Below, one piece after another: positions 27,001-40,712 of a DNA stretch of 60,000 nt. The notes beneath the pieces were generated by a model. It was not told where the DNA came from and searched no databases. It worked only from the letters and a program-made list of their open reading frames with translations. Location: positions 6,471,042 to 6,531,041 of the forward strand of contig NC_064041.1 of NCBI RefSeq assembly GCF_932526225.1, written 5' to 3'. Numbering within the stretch: the first letter of the stretch is position 1; every line of letters starts with the position of its first letter. The position numbers and the translations under genes are program-made. The DNA comes from Nematostella vectensis. Lineage: Eukaryota > Cnidaria > Anthozoa > Actiniaria > Edwardsiidae.

Positions 27001-30000
27001 CACATGTTATGATACAAATGTTATGAGACACATGTTATGAGACACATGTGATGAGACTCATGTCATTGATACACATGTTATGATACGCACGTTATGAGAC
27101 ACATGTCATGATACACACGTTGAGACACATATTATGATACACATGTGATGAGACTCATGTAATTGATACACATGGCATGATACACATGTCATGATACACA
27201 TGTTATAAGACACATGTCATGATACACATGTTATGATAGACATGTTATGATACACATGTCATAAGACACATGTTATGATACACATGTTATAAGACACATG
27301 TAATGATACACTTGTTATAAGACACATGTCATGATACACATTTTATGATACACATGATATGATACACACATTTTGAGACACATGTAAGACTAAACTCACA
27401 TGAAATCCTTACGATGAAAGAGTCTTATAGTCAGCTGTGTAGAGATCTACACAGGGGATCACACAGGGGATCTACATGTGGGATCTAGAGCTGCCCTGTC
27501 GCAGCTCTAGATCCCACATGGATCTAAGCTGTGGTTTAAAGCACTTCGTTCGAGTCGAAGTCGCCCTGCAGTTTTTTTGCCGATGAAGTTTAACTGAGGC
27601 AAACCGGCTATGCCATGCTGACGAGTCCTAATAAGGACGAAACAGCTGTCCATGGTTGCCGAACTGCACGGGTAATAGACTGTGCTAGCGTCCCGTCTTG
27701 GCCCGACTGGTGCCAATGTGTGTATGCTAGTGTGCTTCTAAAGTTCACATTTATGTATACATATTCGCAAGGATAGTTTGGCTATCCGACGGAGTTTTAG
27801 ACTAGCAAAGGTCGCATGCGTGATCCGCACAATTGGCATCACGCTAGCCCGGTCGCAGCTCTAGATCCCACATGGATCTGAGCTGTGGTTTAAAGCACTT
27901 CGTCCGAGTCGAAGTCGCCCTGCAGTTTTTTTGCCGATGAAGTTTAACTGAGGCAAACCGGCTATGCCATGCTGACGAGTCCTAATAAGGACGAAACAGC
28001 TGTCCATGGTTGCCGAACTGCACGGGTAATAGACTGTGCTAGCGTCCCGTCTTGGCCCGACTGGTGCCAATGTGTGTATGCTAGTGTGCTTTTAAAGTCC
28101 ACATGTAGCTTTTTAAGCAAACTAATGATGGCCCTCAGTGCCCCACCCCTGCTAAACCCCTGATACGTGTGGTGTCCAACTAAGGATTCCTCGCATCGCA
28201 CGCTCAGCTCAGTTCAGCTACCTGATATGCTATATGTAAGGTGTCAATCTTATGTTCACGGACTCAACCCTTTGTCTGCTAGAAAAAACATGAGAATTAT
28301 ATTTACACTCAATTGGCATATCTCTTTTATTGTAAAGGGTTTTTTCCACATATTAGCACATAAAGCATTAACTGATTAGTATATAATAAATCAGAAGAGT
28401 AACAGGGGCGGATCTAGCTTTTCGCTAAAGGAGGGGGAAGGGGGGGGGGTTGGCTCAGTGACAAAGGGGAGAAGGGGTAAATTTTTTTGTTACATATGGC
28501 TTTATGGCAGCCCAAGGGGGGGGTTAAACCCCCTTAAGCCTCCCCTAAGATCCGCTACTGGAAAAGTATTGTGTTTGGGTTTAAACACGGGTTTACACAT
28601 GGTAAAATCATTTTAGTATCTCAGTTGAACCAATTTAAAATGGTTGCATAATATGCATAGATATAATAATATGTATAAATCATAATGTAAAAGAAAGCCC
28701 TCTCCTTCTTTAAGTTCCAAGAATGCCTTTTTTATCAAATATACTTATAGTAAAGAAAAACAAATCTTAATCAATAATCCTTGCTGGTATTGTTATCAAA
28801 GGCACTGTGTTTGAAATCTTTAAGGGGGGTGAATAGGTTCGCGGATCGGCGGATTCAGCCTCGAGATTACGGATTTTGATGATTATTTCAGCGGATTGAC
28901 GGATTTTGGAAATACGGCGGATCACGGATCTGTTGACAATTTGGGCACGGATTTCGGATTTTGACCGTCGAATTTCGGATTTTAAATGAATTTCAATCGA
29001 TGCTATTGTTTATCTGTCAAACCATGCGGATCTAAAAATATCTGCGGATCCACGGATTTGCCCCGAAAATGTTGCGGATCGGCGGATTTACATACCCCTA
29101 TTCACCCCCCTCTTTAAGATGTAATGGTGCCTTTTACTATGTAATGACTAGATTTTACTTCATCTCCAAGATAGGAAAGAATGTCATTTATCTGACGTTT
29201 TTCCCAATCCCCAAACCACACATCATTGTCATCATGAGTGTTACGCTTTGATGCCATTTCACTACCTGCCTGACTGTTAGAAGTAAAAGCAGAAGCAATC
29301 TTTTGATCATCTCCTCTTCCCAATTGAACACCTAAGCACTGTGCGACTCTCTTTACAAGTTTCTCTTTTTGTTTGCACAAATCTTCATATCGAAGAACTG
29401 CATGAAAAAAAACACCCGAATCTTTGTTTATCAATAATGCTGCTTTTTCGACATTTATCCACCACGCATGACTGAAGCACCAATAGAAACCTTTTCTAAA
29501 AGGGACATCATCAAATTTTGCCGTTTTTCCAAAAAAGTGAGTATCCCTCTTTGCCACTAGTCTATCCAAGAGCCAAGCATCTAAACGATGTGTGGAGAGT
29601 AACCAATAAACATAGTAGTTTTGGACAAACATACGGACACAACTTTCAGCAAATGCATAACAGTTGCGATATATATAAATATTTTTAGCATTTGGGGTTG
29701 ACTCTTGGATTATCTCTGCTCCATCTAAGCTCTCTGACCTGAGTTTATAACAAATAATTGTCTTTTCTGGTTCTACAGAGATGAAATAATAGTTTAACAA
29801 TATAGTAGCAACACGAGCCAAATCTACTAGTGTTGCATGCGATATTTGGTTAGGATAAGGAAGTTTAACTCCACGCTCAAGTTGGCCAATAGTTACACCA
29901 ATAGTAGTGAAAATGTCTGGCTCTGACACTGCTTGGACTGTAGAGAGTTCTTCTAATGCTTTACACAACAGTGTGGACCCACATCGACCTGTAAATACAA

Positions 30001-33000
30001 GCTTATGCTGTAAAATACTCGTAAGTGTGTGGGGTTTTCATGAATGGATTGTGAATAGGCACATGAGCTTGTAATTACAGGAAAAGTTTAGATGTATTAT
30101 TAGCTTACGTGATTGTTTTTTACTAATAACGATAACGATAACGACAAGGTTAAGGATCAGGATAAGGATAATAATAAAGAGTTTATTAGTCGCCATTGTA
30201 GTTTCATGAGTAGTGGTCAAAAAACTTAAATTACAATTTATATACATGACAATAATTAACAATAATATGGTAATTTATTAAGTTGCTAAATGGAGTGATC
30301 TAGCCAGAACAATGACAATCTAGCCAGTTCGTTACTACCACGCGGTCAGCGGACGTCTGCGGATCAGAATGGTAATTATAAGGGTATGTATCTGTTTGCG
30401 CGCCAGGCACATTTACACCCCTCCCTCCCCAACCCCTTATTCAATGGTAGACCTTCTGTCTTCTAGCCTGCGGACTTACATCTACCCATAACTCATCATA
30501 GTCCGTAAGCAGGAGTGCAGTTGGGATAGAATACTATGAATACCTAGTAACAAAGTTGCCAAAGCGCTTAGTGTTACAAAGGCTTCACAACTCTGGTTGA
30601 AGTCTCATACAAATATGAACAGAAACTTTACTTTTATAATTATTTTTTCTACCAAGGGTTCATTTCTTTCATGAATAGGATTTTATGCTCGCTTTCAAAT
30701 AACACATGAGACTGGGAAAAAAAGGTGACAACAGCTGCAATTAAAGTGACCAATATCTCAGGACTTGCCTATTGGGTGCATATAATAGAAAGTGACGGCT
30801 TAATAGAGGTAGCACTGTAAGTATACAATGTTTTAAGCAACAAATGGGTTTCATTTTGTGTGTGCCTGGGCTCTAATAGATGCACAACGCGTCATTAACA
30901 AAAGTTTGCCACAAAATGCAGTGGAGTAGCATTATTGTTGTTCATGACATGCTGTTATGTGTTCTGTGCACACATTAAAAAACAGGGGCTCAAAAAATGT
31001 TTTCTTGCTTTAACCAAACACCACAAACAAACGCAAGAACCGCCAGCGCAACAACATCGTCTGGTACAACCCCCCTTTTAGCAAAAACACAAGCACCAAC
31101 ATCGGCCACAGATTCCTCTCACTCATAGACAAGCACTTCCCTAAAGACCACAAACTCAGAAAAATCTTCAACCGGGACACAATCAAAATCAGTTATAGCT
31201 GCATGAGCAACACCAAGCAGATAATTGACAGCCACAACAAATGCATAATCGCCTCATCAATAAAAACCGAAGACGCCCCCACCTCCCTCGCCACCGCCAA
31301 TAACAAAACATGCAACTGCAGACAAAAGTACGCGTGCCCCCTTGACGGAAACTGCCTCCAATCATCTGTTATCTACCAAGCCACTGTAACAAGAAAGGAC
31401 AACAACACCTCCGAAACCTACGTAGGACTAACCGAGAACGAATTCAAGACAAAATATAGAAACCACACCGCCTCATTCCGACACGCTAAACACAGAAACT
31501 CGACCAAACTAAGCAAGTACATATGGAGCCTTAAAGACAACGACATAGAACAATCCATCCACCCTCCCCCCCCCCCTCCTGTCCTACTCCCACTTTTGGG
31601 ACTACACCGCCACCCCTGCTCACCTGTGCTGTACAAGAAAATGTTGGAGACGCGAGATACTTTAGGCCTTATCACCTCTTCTACTTCAGGAAGTTCACTG
31701 AATGGAATACAAACAGCCTGCACTGCATGTTTGTGTTGGGCCTGTGATCAAAAAGATTAATCACTATATGTTTGTGTTGGGCCTGTGATCGAAAAGATTA
31801 ATAACTGCATGTTTGTGTTGGGCCTGTGATCGAAAAGATTAATCACTGCATGTTTGTGTTGGGCCTGTGATAAAAAAGATCATTACTTTATACTGATTAT
31901 GTTGATGCTGTGTTGCAATTCTGGAAGATAACATTGTTTGCATTATTTTTATATCTGAAACATGACAAGTGTAAAAATAAATGATATAAAACATTCTTAT
32001 GAGCAATTTTCACATTTTTACATCATTTTACATGAATTGATTTATAAAATACAATTTTTAAACTTTTTGTCCTGTTACATTCAAAATTGCATTGAGCCAT
32101 ATAATGTATCAAGATCTCTCGCATTTGTTCATTAACAGTGTACAACAATCTTGGCCATATGGGTCATTTCTTATTGAGAGATGGCCAACCCTTTGAAACC
32201 CTCAATACTTATACTTAAATAGATTAATTTAGCTTTCGCTAATGTCTAAGCAGCTACACAGGAAGGTCTAACACCTGCGTGTATGGCCAGGGGCCCGCAT
32301 GTTGGTAATAGTGGGTCAGGCGGCGTCTTCAAAGGACTGCAAGTTTGGCTGCGTAACAACTTGAGATGGTAGTAGGTTCCATGTTTTGATAGTTCTTGGG
32401 AAAAAGGAGTAGTTAAAGGCCAGAACAGAAGCTTGAGGTTGAACATACATGCACTGATTATTTCTAGTAGGACGAGAGTTAGGTTTTACACAGGAAGGGA
32501 ATTCTATGTTTACAAGGTTTTTTCGCATCTATAGAAGAGTGACACTTGAGCGAGAAGACGTCTATTCTCTAGGGTAGCCCAGTTTAAGTTTGACACCATG
32601 GATGTGCTGCTCGCACGAGGATGGTAATTGTTGGAAACAAAACGGGCCGCATATTTCTGAATCTGCTCAACCCTGTGGACGGCTGAGAGACAGAGCAAAA
32701 TAATGGCAAGTTTTCCCAAAATAAGGTATGGTTAACTTCGGTAAGCTTGAATTTTTGCATAGAGGTTCCTTATGTTATGTAAACCAACAAATCAAAAAGT
32801 ATTTTTTTTCTAATGGAGTCTTCTTCGAGATATGAGGCTTTAAGTGCAGTTTTCAATTGTTCAAAGTATGAATTCTCCTCTTTTTTAGGGAGAAGTTGGG
32901 CTCTGATCAGAAATAATGAGCAGGAACTGAGTAAGTCGGCCCGAGGTGTTTGTACAAAGGATTGGTCCGAGTGCACTACCGTGACGGGTGCGTGACAACG

Positions 33001-36000
33001 CTCGCGAATATGCAAATAGCGAAGCACTGCTGAAATGAATTTCTAATAAGCTTGGCTTGAACTTCAATAAGATGTCGGTAGAAGACGAATAAGGCTCATC
33101 TTCCCAGATAGAACACTTCAGTAGCAACAAAAGAGCCGTAAAAACATAGGGTGGAAGAGCCATAATCGGCCGGGAAAAGGTGGAAAAATCAGCAAAACAC
33201 ACCGTGATCCGAAACATACCACCCCTCAGCAAATCCTTGGGACCCGCCTGGATATGGCTTCCATCTCAAAAACCAGTCGCGACTCGGAAAGGAAAAACAC
33301 GTGGAGTATGTGTGTCTGAAAACGAGTGTAAAATGGTATTAGAGCAAAGTAGAAATGGATACAATATTTAAGTACCATATAAAAGAAGGGTGATTTCTTT
33401 AAATCCGCGCCATCCGCTGTCTTAACCAGGATCAATAACTCCTTTTCCAAATCAACGTTGAGTACTGAAAGCTTGTCTCCAAAGTTGGCCATGAACATAG
33501 AAATGTTAGCTATCTTTTCAGGTTCCCCTTTAAACGTAAAGTGATCAAGTTGTGGTGGAGCAAGGCCGACTTGGTCGATGTACCCCTTTATGTTTCTCAT
33601 CCAAGAAGCCATAGTATTGAGAGCGGAATACTACCGGTCAAGGCAACTGTTTGTTTGAAACTACAAAATTCAATCTGCGTCTACTTAGAAAACTCGCTTA
33701 CGTTCTGGTGCGTTTATCTGAGCAGTCTACTGGAAATAATTTTCCCTGGGTGGATCTTGGGGGTGTGCCCGCACATTTTCAGCGGCTGATGACACCCACA
33801 CAGGCAACCCAAGTATACTGTGTGTATGAATAGAGTATAGTGGTTTACGTTAACGTTGTGTGTTTACAGTAAAACAGGTAACATGTGGGATTAAAATAAG
33901 CCGTTCAATCTAATATGAAATAAAATCGTAAAACTCTCAATAATATTCTGACCTGACGGTGGTGTCTGGTCTGGGTGAAGTTTCAAGCCATTTGGGCCGG
34001 TATTTCGATAGTTCCCTTGTACATTTTGCCAAAATATTGAATTCTGAGCGAGCTAGAAGCGAAGTACTACTTTTTACGGCAACCGAGGGATAAAAATACT
34101 AAAGGCTGGTATGTGATTGACAGTGATTTCGTGCGATCATGTTTGATCATATGGAAACCACTTTGCATTAAGAATGGGATTGGTTGTGATCGCACAGTTA
34201 ATAATCTGTGATTGTGTGCAGGGGCGAACCTAGCGTCTGGTTTGCCCGTGTCTCGACCTTCCGGCTCGCCACTCTACAGTTTAACTATTACCTGAGCACA
34301 GTAATATCCAGAACCGTTCAATGACCTTCAACAATATTATATTTTCCTGAACAAATCAATCGAATTTGGATTTTTCAATCCATATAAAAACCTGAGTTGG
34401 TCTTGGGAACATTAACCCTATTCAGACTGGGCTATTTTGAGCTGTCTGTGACTGGGGTGGGGGGGGGGGGTAAAAAAGCTCCCCCTCCGTATTTGCTGAA
34501 CCGCTTAGGCTATAATCATCAAACTTACAGACAATGATCTCCAGCATGCAAAGAATCGTCATGCCCTATTTTGTGTGTGGTTTTTATGGCGTCATGACGT
34601 CGTCATCTTGGTGTTTCTTCTATTTTAATATGGATTATATAAATCATTTTCATAACTGTAAAGTCATCGAAATAGCTACAATAGGATACATTTAATGTAC
34701 AAAAAAAAGATTGCTTTTGGTAATTTCAAGCTAATATCAACTAATAACGTATACGGTACGTCATGAAATGTAAGAGATAATAACCGTTTTTTATCTTATA
34801 ATACACGTTATGAGACACTTTATGATACGCATGTTATGAGACACATGTTATGATACACATGTCATGTTATACATGTAATGGAACATGTCATGATACACAT
34901 GTTATGATTTACATGTTGTGATTCACATGTTATGATACACATGTTATGCTGCACATGTTATTTTATGATACACATTTTATGAGTATGAGACACACTTCAT
35001 AATACGCATAAGATGAGACATGTCATGATTAACATGTTTTGATATACATGTTATGAGACACATGTCGTGATACACATGTTATGATACATGTTTTGATATA
35101 CATGTTATGAGACACATATCATGATACAATATGTTATATGTTACACATGTTATATGTTACGCATGTTATATGTTACACATGTTATATGTTACGCATGTTA
35201 TATGTTACACATGTTATATGTTACGCATGTTATATGTTACACATGTTATATGTTACACATGTTATATGTTACGCATGTTATATGTTACACATGTTATATG
35301 TTACACATGTTATATGTTACGCATGTTATATGTTACGCATGTTATATGTTACACATGTTATATGTTACGCATGTTATATGTTACACATGTTATATGTTAC
35401 GCATGTTACATGGTAATGGGGCGCAGGTGATGACCGGTACTTGGAAAGGTTGGGAGATTACATGATCACACAGGTACATGACCACACAGGTACATGACCA
35501 CACAGGTACATGACCACACAGGTACATGACTAGCATATTATGATACTTTGAAATTATCTTCTATGATACTCAAGAGTCTTTTAACATAATGAACACATGG
35601 TTGATACACATGTTATGATACACATGTTATATATTTTCCCGCAGGTGGATACGGACGAGTCTCTTATTCTCCCCAGTCGCCACGCGCTCTCTTACTGTTG
35701 GCGATCACCACGCTCTGCAAGACTAGAGCCCAGGCTACATGTGTGTATTGAGGCTGAGGGAAACTGGCGCTGGTCGGAGCCGTTCGATATCGATGGCGTG
35801 GGAGTATGCGCGCGCACCATTAATCACAGGCTTCACAGCGCCACTCTATTCATTGACGTGAGACCACTATCGGGAGTCCAGAAACAGGTAGAGTCACGCA
35901 TTCACCCCTCACGCAATTCGTACTAAAGCTGTCCGCTTAATTTTGTGTGTTGGTAGTTTGAATTCGTGATCATGTGTCATCATGGGTATCGGTGTTTTCA

Positions 36001-39000
36001 GGCGTTCCTCAGGCCCTGTTTTGGGCCCTCTTTTATTTCTCATTTTTATCACTGATGTACCTGATGTCACAAAGTTTTTTTTGCTGAAGACTAAATAGTG
36101 GCAATGCCAATTGTCCTGATGTTACTCAATTAGATATCAAAAGGTTATCACACTAAACCAACATTTGGCAGATGTGCTTTAATGCAACCAAATGCGGTGT
36201 GGTTCATATTGGAAGTGAAAATGGATTTAATTATTATTATTTGGGCACCACACGTATCTTATTTTTTTGGCCAACACTCCGCTACATTGTTCCAAAGTTA
36301 GTCACGCTTTATGCGTGACAGTGTCACGCCTTTGACCACGTGTTTCGCTATACCATTCTTTGGATGTCACGTCATTTTTTTGCTTTTTCAGGTCATCATT
36401 CGTGGAACATTGCAGATCTCTAGCAAGCTGTCAATCAACGTCGATCTGCAGATCCTCCGACACCCATCAATCACGGACTCCATTAACAGTAAACCCACCC
36501 AACAGGTGTGCTAATCAGCAAGCAAAACACTCATACCCAGGTTTCAATGTAGGATCGCCTACAAATATAAAGGATATGATACCGTGAAACTTCCACTCTA
36601 GGGACACCCGATTAAGAGAGGTTTTACTAAATAAAAACCATATATTTTCTGTAATTTTGATTGATGAGGACAACTTATTAAGAGGGCTATAGGCCCAGCA
36701 GGACGTAGATGCCACATGAGAGGGCCTTGTCATCAGTTTTTTTGCATGTACAAGGAGGGTACAAACCAGTCCCCCATCCCTTCCCACCGTTAGATACGTG
36801 ATTGCCTATTGATTCATTCATGCGAAATCGCCACCTCGTGCTGTGGTGATCTGTGAATGGTTGTTAAGATTTAGCTACTTGATCTCAAAAAAGTACGCAT
36901 CGAGACGCAGTCGAGTTGCGTGACTTTTCTTCATGGCACGCTGTAACGTCATCTGGGCACTGTTAGAGGACAGACGGACAAAAAAATAAGATCTATTTTT
37001 CTCTACAGCAATGAAAATGTTTTCTTGCGATACAATCTAGTTTTGGGATCGCGCGTGCTGACGCCAAGCATGCGTGTGTCCTCTAATAACACGTGGACCT
37101 TTGACCAACCAGATTGCATTATTTACAAGTGTTGTTGTATAATATATTATTATTTATATTCTGTATACTGTGTGCAGGTGTGTGATAGCTTCTCCTTGAC
37201 TCCACACACTACCCTACCCTCGTACGTCGTGTCGCACGCCGGTTTGGCGGGCATGCGCGTTAGGATCCCTAACTGTACCACGTGGTCTGAGATACTACCG
37301 CTGGACCAAATGGAGCGTGACGGCGGGAGCAAATCGCAGCATCTGGTCGTCCAGGTAAAATTCTGGCATTTCTTTCTGGTTTCCTGTGGTAAGAAGCAGT
37401 GAGGATTTTGGGAGAGCCAACTCAGGAAAAGGGTTCCAGATGGGGATTAGTTGGACACCATCCACCACAGGGATCCTGAAAGCATTACGGGATATAACAC
37501 TCGAATTAGCCTATGCACAGAATATTTCCTCTACAAGCAGCGTTTCTAGGTTCCGGACATTTGACTTAACATTTGCCAAAAATCCTTCTAAGCAAACTTC
37601 CCACTTTGGTTGAAATTATGGCATACTCTAAAGGACTAAAAACTTTTTAGCACATTTGAATCTTTGTGCAAGACACCCCCTTACAAAAAAACGTAAAGGC
37701 AAACCCTTTTCTAGGTTTTTATCGGTAATTCTAACGTGCCGATCAAGCAACTGGATTGTGCCCCAGCACTTAAATGGGTTTTAGGCAGAGCAGTAGTACC
37801 ATCCAATATGTTGATGCTTACGAAGACTTATTCTTCCTTCGAACAATAAGTAAATGAAATGCTTTGCCTTCTTAAAGCCGCATTGTCACCAGTTTACTTC
37901 GGGAGGTCCGACGGAAACCTCAACCGTTACAAGACAAAAGAATCTATTAGAATCCGAGATATTTAACAGGCCATCCGCTCCAAATTATCGATCACATCCT
38001 CGAAGAAACTTCCAATAGACACACTGCTTTCAATATTTTGAAATATTTTTAGCGTTTTCCGTTAAAAATCATCGGAGATTGTTACGTAACCGACCGGAAG
38101 TAAACTGGTGACAAGGCGGCTTTAAGTCGTAAACCAAGGTACCATTGAGGCCTTCAAACACGCCCTTGAGGCGTGAGGGAGTGCCGGCTACCCTTATTAA
38201 ACAATCAGCTTGACTTAAATGTAATTATTTCAATGAATATAATGCTGTTGCTATTCTGTTACGATAGCTCCTTGGTGTGAAGGATTTCGAGACTTACTGC
38301 ATGTGGTACCACGTGACTATGACCCCCTACGAACAACTGCAGGTGAGGAGTGCAATGAAAAACGCCAAAACTGTACCCACGACTTCCATCTTGATTCCCC
38401 TTCAGTTATAGCCTCCCCTTTCTCCTCCTCTCTCTTTTCCTTAGGCCTCCTCTACCTTCTTTCCTTACTCTTCTTGGCTCCAGGTATTAAGTGATATGAT
38501 GGAAAGTATGAGCAGACAATACTCTCAGGTATTTGCTGTTTTTTTCTTATTGATGCTATTATGTAAAACAAAGGCCAATCACGCAGCCATTTTATGCTCC
38601 CGCTAAACGCCGAGTCACACAAAGCATCTATTTTCATGGGCTAATTCAAGCATGTAACCAATATATTTTTAATTAAATATTGTCAATAACGTATCAGACT
38701 TCATTAAAAGATTGTTATTTTAAAGTTTCCTAGCCGCTGTGTCTTCGATTACAAACAATAACAAATGATTGGTTGATCGACATTCTTTTAATAACTAGCT
38801 CGTCCCTCTCCACAGATCACGCTTTCGCCCCTGTTTGTCATGCGAAGTCATCTTCCCGAACCAGTCCTCATGAATGTGCTGACGGTCAACACAAGCGTGA
38901 CGTCATCTTTGCCTGTGACAGGCCAAGGGAAGGAGCAGGAAATTTTGAATTTGCCGCCAAATTGTTGGCACCACCTGACATTCCAGTTTGCTAGTGGCGG

Positions 39001-40626
39001 GAGAAGCTCCAGCCCCGCGGTCCCTCTCAACTCGACCTTGATCGACCTTGCTAACAAGGTCAACCCCGAGACATGTGACGATGCCGTGAAACCACTGGAC
39101 AGTGTTTGGCCGTACTGCAGAAAGAATTTCAGCGAACGGTGATTAAGATCTTGATAGATATTGCATTGTGGTTGCTTGCGATTTATTGAATTTTACATCT
39201 CATATCCCTTGTAACTATTCATTCATCCTTAAAAATATATTTATCCATAGGTCTTTATAGATCTATATATTTCTCTATAATGTATCATTACTGTTAGACG
39301 AATTCAAGATGACGTCATGCCGTCGCCAAAAGGCACGACCCAGCCTCCACTTGTGCGCTACGTGACGTCACCGAGGCGAGCCAGTGATCACGTGGCTCCA
39401 GAGTCTCGAATCACTGGGCCTGGCCGAGTCTCCCCTGATATAACACCACAGGAGATCCAAATACCTGATGTCCAGCTGCAGTGCAGAGTGGTGAAGAAAT
39501 GGGAGGATTTGAGTACGCTGTTGATCGACATTATTCCGTGGTGTCTGCTGGTCAACAATACCGTGGACACAGTGTCCATCCGGGACTGTGAAACTGGAGT
39601 GGTGATCGAGCTGCCGGCAAGTCAGACTGTAGCACCACACAAATTCCAGGTAAATCAATATTTAGAGAGTAAAGATCAATTCATAATTCACCCTTTAATG
39701 GAATTAATATTTCCGGTCGAAAAAAACCTTATGCATAACCCTCAGTGGCAAACTCGATAGCAAACATGTTACCTTCACTGACGTGGCTACCTGACCCACG
39801 GCAAGCATCGCTACCATTTGTTGTTTTTTTCTTTTACGCGATGGCGTACCTAATTTATCCCCTATACCTAATTTATGTAGCAAAAAATGTGGGGGAAAAG
39901 TCTGATATATTTTTGATATATTTATAGGACCATCAATATAAACGTTAAAACGTAAAAGAAGATTATACCGAAATAAATTTCGTTAGACTTGTTTTTATTT
40001 TGGCTGATGTTTACGTCCAGGGCAAGGTTCAGTTTGGTGTTACGTTTCCTGGAACTTCGTCTAAAAGCTGGTCCAGAACGATGGACTTTCCTCACAAGCA
40101 GCAGGACAAGCCTGCATCACGTGGTCAACAAGACTCTACCACCACCCCGGATCACGTGACCGTCTCTGTAGCTCAGGTGACCTCTACTGGCCAACCAGTC
40201 GCAGCACTGTGGTTGATGACGTCACGAACGTGTTATGGTGTCCTCGTGGTATCATTGGAAGAGCAATATTGCGTCATCAACCAGACATGTCAGGAGTTAA
40301 GGGTCTACTCTGTGCTTACCGCCGGTGGTACAAAGGTATAGTTTGTCAAAGAGAGCAGGGAGGTGATTTCCTGAGTTCTACTCATCTCGTCCAAAACATA
40401 TGAGAGCCATATTGTTTACCCTCGACCAGAGCAAACTTTATTAAGGAAGCTCAGTCAAAACCTTTTTAGTTTCGTGAGGGTCCCTCTTTATATTTTTATA
40501 TTATCTAGGTAAAATAATGATGATAGTAACAACAACAACAACAACAACAATAATAACAACAACAACAACAACAATAATAATAATAACAACAATAATAACA
40601 ACAACAATAATAATAATAGTAATAAC

Positions 40627-40712
<86 letters not shown>

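Larger units (their letters stand above)
27490..28104 (+). mobile_element. Retrozyme cluster I: 354-bp hammerhead repeat, 1.7 units
   Basis: Period 354 bp with almost no differences between copies. It holds two hammerheads, so self-cleavage would release one complete 354-nt monomer (27651-28004). At its left edge a short inverted piece (GGGATCTAGAGCTG against CAGCTCTAGATCCC) forms a head-to-head junction, as in the second cluster. There is no protein gene; the 69-codon minus-strand frames are accidental. Confidence 0.88.

Noticed and set aside
27507-28070. Repeated 69-codon minus-strand frames in the 354-bp units (also 44144-45769)
   Set aside because: Identical only because the DNA unit is identical; the strand is opposite to most hammerheads and the peptide has no domain features.
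35121-35465. Open frames of about 100 codons in three frames (CYMLHMLYVTHVI units)
   Set aside because: A 16-bp array reads open in all frames; no codon preference and no start or family.
38452-38530. Extra small exon between exons 24 and 25
   Set aside because: Several CAG and GT sites exist, but direct joining of exons 24 and 25 keeps phase and matches the family order (a short strand then SPLFVMRSHLP).
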